From assembly GCA_900320095.1 (NCBI GenBank), contig ONQZ01000038.1, positions 1 to 39,359 of the forward strand: a stretch of DNA of 39,359 nucleotides. The letters are read 5' to 3'. The notes beneath the pieces were generated by a model. The model made no database searches. It was not told the DNA's origin and was given only the letters and a program-made list of their open reading frames with translations. Below, one piece after another: positions 1 through 6,525 of the stretch. Origin of the DNA: an uncultured Lentisphaerota bacterium (GTDB lineage Bacteria > Verrucomicrobiota > Lentisphaeria > Victivallales > UBA1829). How positions within the stretch are numbered: position 1 is the first letter of the stretch; each line of letters opens with the position of its first letter. The position numbers and the translations under genes are program-made.

Positions 1-331
1 CATTGCTGTTGAGGTAGCATCGGAAGGCGAAGAGAATCGTCCTGTTATCGTCCATATAGACTGTACCGCGTTTCCCCCAGGTCTCCGGCATCTGGATTAT
101 CCCTGCCTTGAATCCGAGGCTGAACGCTACAGCACAGACATCTTCGATTTTACGCTGACAGGAATCCCTGACTCTGGGCTCGTAGCTGCTGTGCCAACCT
201 TCACCCGGCAGAGCGTATTCCGTACAGACGATGCGATAGTCGAGCGTGTAGTGCGAGGAACGCGGCTTTTCGCCCCATCTGGAACGGAACTCCTCGAAGA
301 CGCGCTTGTTGGAAACGTAGTTCTGCACGTT
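1..331 (-). CDS. Unrecognised protein, fragment truncated at both ends
   Basis: An open minus-strand frame of about 110 residues runs from the IS4-like fragment to the left edge of the window. It has no start codon here. It reads ...NVQNYVSNKRVFEEFRSRWG..., then LDYRIVCTEYALPGEG, then MPETWGKRGTVYMDDNR. It looks like real protein: it is mixed hydrophobic and polar, not low-complexity, and has no stops. I do not recognise the family. Its 5' part is replaced by the transposase fragment, so it is probably a gene of the mobile element interrupted by insertion or rearrangement near 331-342. The competing frames over the same bases read as arginine-rich, unfolded-looking sequence. Confidence 0.45.
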
Positions 332-341
332 TGCCGGACAG

Positions 342-1196
342 GACAGCTTCAAGTTCAAAAACCCGCTCTATGCCATCGACAGCACGACCATAGCGCTGAG
401 TCTGACTGTCTACAACTGGGCTCGGTACCGGAAGCAGAAGGGGGCTATCAAACTCCACACGCAGCTGGATTTGTCCGGCAATCTGCCTTGTTACGTGCTG
501 ATGACCAACGGGAAGATGGCCGATGTCAAGACCGCAAAGAAGAACATCAAAATCGTTCCGGACAGCATCTACACCTTCGACAAGGGCTACTACGATTTGA
601 ACTGGTTTCGGCAGATCGACGAGGCCGGAGCTTTCTTCGTCACGAGAATCAAAAACAACGCCCGTTTCGAGGTAGCCGGACAGCACCGCCCGGCTCTGCC
701 GAAGAAAGGCGTGATCTCGGACGACGAACGCATCGAATATACAGGGCCCGCCTCGGTCAAAAAATACCCAGGCAAACTCAGGCTCATCGAATTCATGGAC
801 GACGAGGGAAAAACATATCAATTCCTGACCAACAACTTCAAGCTTGCCGCCTCGTCCATCGCGGAAATCTACAGGCAGCGCTGGCAAATCGAGCTCTTCT
901 TCAAATGGATCAAGCAGAACCTCAAAATCAAAAGTTTCCTCGGCACCTCATAGAACGCCGTCATGACACAAATCTGCGTGGCGCTCATCCTCTACCTGTT
1001 GCTCTCCTACATCAAGTTCACAGGCAAATGCCGGTACGGCATCACGGAACTGGCAAACCGGCTTCGCGATACGCTCATGTCAGACTTTGCTCTGGTCGAA
1101 GTCCTCAATCTGAACAGGGATACCCTGAAGAAAACTCCCGACTGGAATGCGCCTGAACAACTCGACCTCTTTGCAAATTATGTTCCTATATTTTAA
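342..1196 (+). pseudogene. IS4-family transposase, 5'-truncated with an internal stop
   Basis: The frame contains the DDE elements of IS4-family transposases: LYAIDSTTI (first Asp), FDKGYYD (second Asp) and the Y-(2)-R-(3)-E-(6)-K signature in IYRQRWQIELFFKWIKQNL. It begins abruptly before FKFKNPLYAID, so roughly the first third of a normal ~380-residue transposase is missing. A TAG at 951-953 interrupts the conserved GTSxNAVMTQ stretch, and the same frame then continues to a natural end at 1196. The right IS terminus probably lies near 1197-1210 (ccggacagtagtgg). With its start lost and an internal stop, it is inactive. The octamer CCGGACAG occurs at both 334-341 and 1197-1204 in the same orientation. 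Confidence 0.88.
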
Positions 1197-1267
1197 CCGG
1201 ACAGTAGTGGTCTCCTTTATATTTGGAAATGATTAGTTGGTTTAGTTTTCTGACAATCTGGTATTTC

Positions 1268-1393
1268 TTACTCAGTTACTTTGGAGAAAGTCTCCGCAAC
1301 GCGGAGACAAGGTCTGAAGGGCTGCTGACTCCATTCGATGCCAAACTCCTCGGTCAGGCATTGCTTCAGTTGAAGTTTACTCTGGACTTCCAT
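1268..1393 (-). CDS. Small ORF (41 aa) overlapping the DUF1016 gene
   Basis: This short ORF begins MEVQSKLQLKQ and includes CLTEEFGIEWSQQPF. Its ATG lies inside the end of the upstream DUF1016 gene, giving a 17-nt overlap in a different frame, which is typical of translational coupling. It ends 70 nt from the apparent right end of the IS4 fragment, so it may be the remaining N-terminus of a longer gene cut short when the IS arrived. The family is not recognised. The amphipathic composition and tight overlap favour a real product, but the length keeps confidence low. Confidence 0.4.
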   Translation of the reverse strand: MEVQSKLQLKQCLTEEFGIEWSQQPFRPCLRVAETFSKVTE

Positions 1394-2546
1394 TCTCGGA
1401 AATAATCCTCTGCACTCCATCAAGCATCGGAATCAGAACACGGTAAGGCTCCGGTATTTCACTGCCCAGGCGGTATGTGGCAACTCCGATGGGTTTGTTG
1501 AAATCGCGAACAGCGAGTTCAACGATGGTCTTGTTTGCCTCCTGACAAAGCAACAGTCCGATGCTTTGGTTCTCGTCCGGATGCTTAAGCTGTTCATCCA
1601 GAGCAGAAAGATAAAAGTTCAACTGTCCCAGATAAGACGGCTTGAATTTTCCGCGTTTCAGCTCAATGGCGACCAGGCAGCGCAGTCCGCGATGATAGAA
1701 AAGCAGATCAACAAAGAATTCTTCTTCCGCAACAAGGATGCGATGCTGATTCGCAATGAAACAGAAGTCAGGCCCCAATGACTGTATAAACAGTTTGATT
1801 TCCCTCACCAAAGAATGTTCAAGGACTCGCTCGTCCACGTCCCCCTCATCAGCGACATCCTCAACATTGATGAAATCCAGCAGATATTCGTCCTTGAAAG
1901 AATGGACCGCACGGGCAACCTGCTTTTTATCTGGCATGGTCAGTGCAAAATTATTGACGAGCATTCCGGTATGCTTGTGGTCTTCGGCCACGAGGTGTCG
2001 CCGTAGCGTTTCGACATTCCAAAAGCATAAAGCGCACTGCCGGATGTAATACCAACGCTCTTCAGGAGTTTGGGCTTTATAGATAATTTCCATGTGGTGT
2101 GTAAAGCCGATTGAGAGAAAAGCCTTCAAATCCTCATGGAATGGGGTTCCTTTTTCCATCTGGGACTCTTCAAGCAGAAAGGATGTTTCTATGGTGTCAT
2201 TGTCCGAAGATGACTGATTCGCAGAAATATCAAAATCGTCAGTCGGCAACTGACGATTTAAAATCGCAGCCCAGGATTCGTAAAAAATTCGCATGTTTTT
2301 GATATTGGTTGGGGAAAAGCCGCGTAGACCTGGAAGTTCAGCTTGAAGAGCACGGGATATAGACTCAATTGCTCCTTTTCCCCATTTCCCCAGCCTTGTG
2401 TTCGCCGACACATAGCCCCCGATGCTGAAATAAAGCTTCAAAAGCTCCGCATTGGCAAGTCTCGCTGCCAGATAACGGCTGTGAAGGATGGCATCTTTGA
2501 TTGCTTTGATAGCTTCCGGATAAAACACTTTTTGGTCGTCATCCAT
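1377..2546 (-). CDS. YhcG/DUF1016-family PDDEXK nuclease
   Basis: This 389-residue protein matches the DUF1016 (YhcG) family. The N-terminal half is helical and contains GKWGKGAIESISRALQ and LRGFSPTNIKNMRIF, the usual DUF1016 DNA-binding-like region. The C-terminal half has a PDDEXK nuclease core with FFVDLLFYHR followed by CLVAIELKRGKF, giving the acidic residue and the E-x-K pair. I chose the ATG at 2546 because AAGAGG lies eight or nine bases upstream; an earlier ATG would add 29 residues read from the coding region of the preceding 54-aa ORF. The gene overlaps small ORFs at both ends and follows the integrase. Family members occur on plasmids and islands, often near restriction systems. 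A DNA-processing or defence role is inferred. Confidence 0.85.
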   Translation of the reverse strand: MDDDQKVFYPEAIKAIKDAILHSRYLAARLANAELLKLYFSIGGYVSANTRLGKWGKGAIESISRALQAELPGLRGFSPTNIKNMRIFYESWAAILNRQLPTDDFDISANQSSSDNDTIETSFLLEESQMEKGTPFHEDLKAFLSIGFTHHMEIIYKAQTPEERWYYIRQCALCFWNVETLRRHLVAEDHKHTGMLVNNFALTMPDKKQVARAVHSFKDEYLLDFINVEDVADEGDVDERVLEHSLVREIKLFIQSLGPDFCFIANQHRILVAEEEFFVDLLFYHRGLRCLVAIELKRGKFKPSYLGQLNFYLSALDEQLKHPDENQSIGLLLCQEANKTIVELAVRDFNKPIGVATYRLGSEIPEPYRVLIPMLDGVQRIISENGSPE

Positions 2547-2703
2547 TTTGTTGCCTCTTGAGCATTTGTAGAACGTGTTCAAATTCGATTCGTTTGGCAT
2601 CAGCGTCTTTAAATCTAACGCGCATATACTCATTTTTCAAGCGCGATTCCCCTGTTTTCTCAAAAAGCAGGTTCCTGCAATGTATGAATAGTGGTTGCTT
2701 CAT
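2539..2703 (-). CDS. Small basic ORF (54 aa) between integrase and nuclease
   Basis: The ORF begins MKQPLFIHCRNLLFEKTG and ends LQMLKRQQNG. Its ATG shares an ATGA with the integrase stop, and its own stop overlaps the first codons of the DUF1016 gene by 8 nt, so three consecutive minus-strand frames are linked by overlaps. GGAAG stands a few bases before the ATG. It is rich in Lys and Arg. I do not recognise a family. It may be a small DNA-binding or accessory protein, or simply a spacer peptide that carries ribosomes to the nuclease gene. Confidence 0.5.
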   Translation of the reverse strand: MKQPLFIHCRNLLFEKTGESRLKNEYMRVRFKDADAKRIEFEHVLQMLKRQQNG

Positions 2704-4019
2704 TTCTTCCGACCGCCCTTCCTGCCCAGTTCCAGCATCTTTCGGACCAGTTCAATCGGCAGTGTATCGATCAGGACATAAAGTTCAGTCCTCTCCGGTT
2801 CATCGACGGCTGCGGGGAGCGATTCGGGCGTGAAAAACGAAAGACGTTCCATGCCACGCCGCTTGTCCTCCAAGGTGGCATGAGCTTGATAATGTTTCGT
2901 CATCTCCGGGCTCATGTGGCCAACAATCGCCTGAACTATGGCAAGCGGGATTCCAGCAAGTCCGGCATAGTAGCAGAACGTATGACGGCAGGAATGCAGA
3001 TCTTTTACACTGATTGCCCGTGTCCGTCCCTCTGGCGTGCGTGTTGTCTGGATTCCCAGTCCTTCGAGGAACTTTTTCACTCTGTAGGAAACGCCGTCCG
3101 AGTTCGCCAGATACATTTCAGCGTGCTTCGGGAACACATATTCGGATTCTGTCCGCTCTGTCGCCATGAGCATGGTGTAAAGCTGATTGGATATGGGAAT
3201 CTGAACAGTAGTTCTGGTTTTGCGTGTCTTTCTTGTAATCAAACGTTGTTCGAGGTCAACTTCGTTCCATTTGAGCGTACAGATGTCGCCCTCACGAAGT
3301 CCCGTCCACACAGCCATCATGAACAGAGGCCGAGTGAAATCATCCAGGTTGTCGTAGATAAGTTTGAGTTCTTCTGAAGAAAATGCCTCTCGGCTTTCCG
3401 CGTCAGGTTTTGCCCGGTGAATACCCTCAAACGGGTTGGCCTGTAGACCGGCATCCTTCGCAAGCAGATTGAACACCTCGGTGCAGACCATCTGATAGAG
3501 GTGGAGAGTCCGTGCCGACAATGCACCCTCGGACTTCTGCATCGTGACGGTTCGAACATTTTCTCCTGTGCCTCTGCTGTAACTGACGGTCTTTTCGTAC
3601 CGCCCGGACTTCTGCAAGAGGGCGATGTATTCCTGAGCGTGTGTATCTGTAACGTCGATCAGGTTTTCTACGTCGGGATGTTCGCCACGCATGAACGCCA
3701 GAAAATCGCCCCATATCGCACGCTTCGTTGAAGCATGCCCTTTGGACGGTACGCGTGAGCGAGGCTTCTGTTCGGCAAGATCGAAAGCATCGTTGAGGAG
3801 AATGTTCTTTTTAGATCGAACGATTTTTTTCAGCTCATTTCGATGATATTGCTCCGCTTCTGTTTGCCCATCGCCTCTGGCCGCCTCGCGTTTGATCTTG
3901 CGTTCGTATGCCTCAGCATCCTTTTTCGTGGTACAGTTCTTGCAGACGCCGTTGTAGCGTTTGCCGTCCAGAATGAACTGAAAGTAGAAGCTTCCATTCG
4001 TTTTGAATTGTCTTATCAT
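2700..4019 (-). CDS. Tyrosine recombinase / phage-type integrase
   Basis: This 439-residue site-specific recombinase catalyses integration and excision of the element. The N-terminus (about 1-45) has the look of an arm-binding domain, with KNCTTKKDAEAYERK. Residues 75-200 form the SAM-like core-binding domain. The catalytic domain spans about 205-395. It contains Arg242 in WTGLREGDICTLKW, a candidate Lys in the RKTRKTR hairpin, His342 and Arg345 in LHSCRHTF, His368 in IVGHMS, and nucleophile Tyr377 in TKHYQAH, so the set is complete. A ~40-residue tail follows. A promoter and three tandem repeats lie upstream, and the tRNA-Pro fragment is 140 bp away. AAGGA before the start is spaced rather far (14 nt). 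The stop overlaps the next ORF by ATGA. Confidence 0.93.
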   Translation of the reverse strand: MIRQFKTNGSFYFQFILDGKRYNGVCKNCTTKKDAEAYERKIKREAARGDGQTEAEQYHRNELKKIVRSKKNILLNDAFDLAEQKPRSRVPSKGHASTKRAIWGDFLAFMRGEHPDVENLIDVTDTHAQEYIALLQKSGRYEKTVSYSRGTGENVRTVTMQKSEGALSARTLHLYQMVCTEVFNLLAKDAGLQANPFEGIHRAKPDAESREAFSSEELKLIYDNLDDFTRPLFMMAVWTGLREGDICTLKWNEVDLEQRLITRKTRKTRTTVQIPISNQLYTMLMATERTESEYVFPKHAEMYLANSDGVSYRVKKFLEGLGIQTTRTPEGRTRAISVKDLHSCRHTFCYYAGLAGIPLAIVQAIVGHMSPEMTKHYQAHATLEDKRRGMERLSFFTPESLPAAVDEPERTELYVLIDTLPIELVRKMLELGRKGGRKK

Positions 4020-4067
4020 GCGGCTTGGTTCTTTCCTTGTTTCTATGGCGTCATGGTGGTCTGTGAT

Positions 4068-4095
4068 AATATATCATGCGACTTGGGGATGTCAA
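4068..4095 (-). promoter_or_regulatory. Predicted sigma-70 promoter of the integrase
   Basis: On the minus strand TTGACA (4095-4090) is followed after 16 bp by TATATT (4073-4068). It lies about 50 bp before the integrase start, immediately downstream of three direct repeats that could let the recombinase regulate its own gene. Confidence 0.65.
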
Positions 4096-4097
4096 GG

Positions 4098-4129
4098 AAA
4101 AAATCGTGAAAAAATCGTGAAAAATCGTG
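4098..4129. repeat. Three tandem 10-11 bp repeats, candidate integrase arm sites
   Basis: AAAAAATCGTG occurs at 4098-4108 and 4109-4119, and AAAAATCGTG at 4120-4129. The ~11-bp spacing puts all three on the same face of the helix. They lie between the integrase promoter and the tRNA-derived att core, where arm-type integrase or accessory-factor sites are expected. The function is inferred from position. Confidence 0.6.
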
Positions 4130-4159
4130 CTTTTCTCCCGCTTTTTGTACTTGTTTGCG

Positions 4160-4209
4160 TTTGACTGGGGGTCAAAAGGTCGTGAGTTCAACTCTCATCA
4201 TCCCGACCA
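4160..4209 (+). other. Attachment site: 3' half of a tRNA-Pro(GGG) gene
   Basis: The sequence folds as the 3' half of a tRNA. The anticodon stem is TTTGA/TCAAA (4160-4164, 4172-4176) around loop CTGGGGG, giving anticodon GGG (proline). A five-base variable loop follows. The T arm is GTGAG-TTCAACT-CTCAT (4182-4198). The acceptor 3' strand is CATCCCG, then A and CCA at 4207-4209, followed by a T run. The matching 5' half (an acceptor strand CGGGATG and a D arm) is absent upstream, where AT-rich repeat DNA lies instead. A tRNA 3' fragment beside an integrase is the classic product of integration into a tRNA gene. It is not a functional tRNA. Confidence 0.85.
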
Positions 4210-4467
4210 TTTTTTTGTCTTCATTCGAGGGAGAAATGAGTCGATTTAACAGAAAACGGGAAAATTACGGAAATTTTCTCCCCTCATCTTGAGCTCGAGC
4301 CTTCTGCTTCTCCCGAGACAGAGGGCTTTTCTCTTTATGCCCATTGAGAATCCGTACCCGTCTCCCCGTGAATTTTGCCTCATCTTCGCATCAGGAGCGG
4401 GAAATCATATGTCCTGCTGTCCCCTTTTTCCGTAATTCTTTCGTAATCTGAGCTTGTTTTGTGCTGG

Positions 4468-4664
4468 TCAGCGGCTCAAAGATTCCTCGTCCAACAGGAA
4501 ATCGTACAGCCCGATGTGCTTGATTCCGGCATCATCGAACCACGGCTTTGCATTGGTCTTGCTCGCGATGGCCAGCTGGAACGAATCCTGGTTACCACTT
4601 TGATCTGGCCGTTGTTCATGCGCTGAATCAGCTTGTTCAGGTAACGTTCCCGCTTGAATTGCAT
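4468..4664 (-). pseudogene. AAA ATPase (DUF4143 type), internally deleted remnant
   Basis: The start reads MQFKRERYLNKLIQR followed by NGQIKVVT, the N-terminus typical of the archaeal-type AAA/DUF4143 ATPases, with a good AGGAG ribosome-binding site. In normal members the Walker A motif follows directly. Here the sequence jumps, with a frame change near 4600, to DSFQLAIASKTNAKPW and then GIKHIGLYDFLLDEESL and a stop, which is the usual C-terminus of the family. About 24 N-terminal and 40 C-terminal residues therefore remain, and some 300 or more between them are gone, including all nucleotide-binding motifs. It is non-functional. Confidence 0.75.
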
Positions 4665-4928
4665 ACTTCTCTCCTCGTTATTTACAAGTTGGTCGACATT
4701 TCGACTTAGTTGCAAACGAATGCTTGCTTTGGGGAGGCGTTCAATAAAGGCCTCCAAACAGTAGGCCAATTTTATACTGGAGTTTTGAACCATCAACAAC
4801 ACCGGAGACATTCAGATGAGAACAGGAGAAACAGGTTGCCCATTCAGATTGCTGCGTTCCGTCGCTGCCGCAGCCGAGGCGCTTTGCGTCATCCCGACAC
4901 TTATCTTAAAACAGACGGGGCATTCGGT

Positions 4929-4957
4929 TTGTTTTTTTTGTTTTAGTGTGGTATATT
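4929..4957 (+). promoter_or_regulatory. Predicted promoter of the repeat-protein cluster
   Basis: TTGTTT (4929-4934), a 17-bp spacer and TATATT (4952-4957). It lies about 185 bp before the first paralogue and leaves a long 5' leader. The three downstream paralogues have only 42-72 bp gaps, so this promoter could serve all four genes. Confidence 0.5.
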
Positions 4958-5142
4958 GTAGGTAGAATTTAGTGATAATAACGGCGGGAGACGCGCGAAC
5001 AACTATATTTTTGAGGGGGAAAGGCTTTTTTTCGAAAATAATATGGTTTTCCGCTAAGATTTCCGCTTTTTGTACGTCTAATAGTCAGAGAGATTCTGGT
5101 TTCGATACCACTCTGCACCATCTGCAACACAAGGAGTGAACC

Positions 5143-6480
5143 ATGATACAAAGCATATTCAAAAGATTTCGGGGCATGATGTTCGGTCTCGTTCTGCTCG
5201 CGGCGACCATGCCGTTCGCTGTGTCCGCCGGGTCCGCGGAGATCACGCTCACGCTGAAAGGGACCTTCGACGGGCGCGGGGTATTCGTTTTCGAAGGGAA
5301 CACGATCCGGTACAAACACGAGACGCATCTGGAACCGGTCAACGTGACGGTCGACGGCACGCCGTGGGACGACCTGAAGACGCCGTTTGCGCTCGGCTTC
5401 ACGCCGGACTTCGAAAAGGCCGTCATCGTCGACAAACGCGGGCGCGAGACGGTGAAGCTGACTACGGGCCGGGAGAAATTCGAGCTCCTGATCGACGACT
5501 CAAAGATATCGTCGTCCGCGCGGTATCAGGTCGTGATCGCAGTCAAGAACCAGGCCGCGCATCCGGCGCACCTCGACACGGACCCGATCTCGCTCACGCT
5601 GAAAGGCGTTTTCGGCGGCAGGGGGACATTTGTCTTCGAGGAGCAGGCCATTCAATACCGGCACGAAAGCGGCGGAGACCCGGCCTCCGTAACGGTCGAC
5701 GATGTGCCGTGGGACGACTTGAACAAGCCGTTTGCGCTGGACTTCACGCCGGATTTCGCGAAGGCGGTCATTGAGGAGCAGTCCAGACAGCTCACGACAC
5801 GGCGCGTGAACGTGACGCTGATCCCGGAGCGGGACAGGATCGAACTGACAGTAAACAGCATCGAGCCCGCGGAGCATTCGGTCAGGATCGCGGCAAAAAA
5901 CCAGGATCGCAGGCCGGCTCTGCCGCCGCCGAGATCGACAGGCTCCGCCAGGCCGATCCCCCGGACCGGGCTGACGGACGGCGAGGCGCATCCCGGCTAT
6001 CCCGTGACGCGTCCGGTCATTTCGCCGCCGGAGGGCATGTACAACGGCGCGAAAGTCGAGGTGAAGGGAATGGTCGACCGGAAGGCCGCATTCCGCTTCG
6101 AGGGCATGAACCTGATCTACCAGAACTACGCGACGGACCCGGACAGGCCGTCCGGGGCGGCTCCGGCGCTGTTCGACGGAAAGTACGCGTACGACGTGAC
6201 CGTGAACGGCAGGGAGTGGCCGGCCCTCGCCAAGCCGTTCCCCGTCGGCGCGCTCATCGAAACGGCGAAGGCCACGGAGATCAGGTTCCAGGCCGAGGAC
6301 TGCGCAATCACGTTCTCGGAGCACGACAAGGTGCTGGAGGTGATCGTGACAAACAAGACCGGCGAACCCGCGCCGTTCCAGTTCACCCTGTGGATCGAGG
6401 GACCCCCACGGTCGAACAGATACGGAAACGGAAACAGCGGATTCGGCGGATTCGGCGGCGGGATGGGCGGCTGGAATTGA
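5143..6480 (+). CDS. Secreted repeat-domain protein 1 (A-A-B architecture)
   Basis: This 445-residue exported protein has no recognised function. A signal peptide (about 1-30, ending PFAVSAGSA) is followed by two copies of the cluster's A repeat (33-136 and 148-254) with the core GTFDGRGVFVFEGNTIRY, then NVTVDGTPWDDL and FTPDF. Next come a Pro-rich linker (255-300) and a divergent B domain (303-419) with DVTVNGREWPAL and EVIVTNKTGEPAPF. The tail (427-445) is rich in Gly, Asn and Phe. The A domain looks all-beta, with alternating hydrophobic residues and an invariant Trp. AAGGAG six bases before the ATG fixes the start. It is the first of four paralogues. Carbohydrate or surface binding is a guess based on export and beta-rich repeats. 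Confidence 0.85.
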   Translation: MIQSIFKRFRGMMFGLVLLAATMPFAVSAGSAEITLTLKGTFDGRGVFVFEGNTIRYKHETHLEPVNVTVDGTPWDDLKTPFALGFTPDFEKAVIVDKRGRETVKLTTGREKFELLIDDSKISSSARYQVVIAVKNQAAHPAHLDTDPISLTLKGVFGGRGTFVFEEQAIQYRHESGGDPASVTVDDVPWDDLNKPFALDFTPDFAKAVIEEQSRQLTTRRVNVTLIPERDRIELTVNSIEPAEHSVRIAAKNQDRRPALPPPRSTGSARPIPRTGLTDGEAHPGYPVTRPVISPPEGMYNGAKVEVKGMVDRKAAFRFEGMNLIYQNYATDPDRPSGAAPALFDGKYAYDVTVNGREWPALAKPFPVGALIETAKATEIRFQAEDCAITFSEHDKVLEVIVTNKTGEPAPFQFTLWIEGPPRSNRYGNGNSGFGGFGGGMGGWN

Positions 6481-6525
6481 CCCACGTACGGGAAAACCAT
6501 GCTGAACTTGAGGAGAATATAAAAA

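Larger units (their letters stand above)
1..4209. mobile_element. Right-hand part of an integrated element (tyrosine-integrase type)
   Basis: The block contains a tyrosine integrase transcribed away from a tRNA-Pro 3' fragment at 4160-4209, genes overlapping it, an IS4 fragment and a truncated gene. An integrase next to a partial tRNA is the usual layout of a genomic island end. The left end is outside the window. By the normal rule for tRNA-targeted integration, an intact tRNA-Pro(GGG) on the plus strand should mark the other end. The island's size and cargo cannot be judged from here. Confidence 0.7.
4210..5142. other. Gene-poor, decayed region with one ATPase remnant
   Basis: About 930 bp with lower GC than the flanks. 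It contains a T run directly after the tRNA fragment, an AT-rich hairpin at 4258-4283 (GAAAATT/AATTTTC), the AAA ATPase remnant at 4468-4664 and the promoter and leader of the next gene. I see no other convincing coding sequence. Short open frames at 4710-4946 and 4969-5328 have no family signal and no ribosome-binding site. Confidence 0.55.

Noticed and set aside
1223..1405. 60-codon plus-strand ORF after the IS fragment
   Set aside because: It lacks a ribosome-binding site and lies opposite the 41-aa ORF, which overlaps its upstream gene in the manner of a real gene.
4160..4209. Functional tRNA gene
   Set aside because: The D arm and 5' acceptor strand are missing; only the 3' half can fold.
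4710..4946. 78-codon plus-strand ORF before the repeat cluster
   Set aside because: No ribosome-binding site and no family signal; it ends in low-complexity Phe encoded by the promoter's T-rich DNA.
4958..5142. Riboswitch in the leader of the repeat cluster
   Set aside because: The leader is long enough, but I could not find a conserved core or a terminator/anti-terminator pair.
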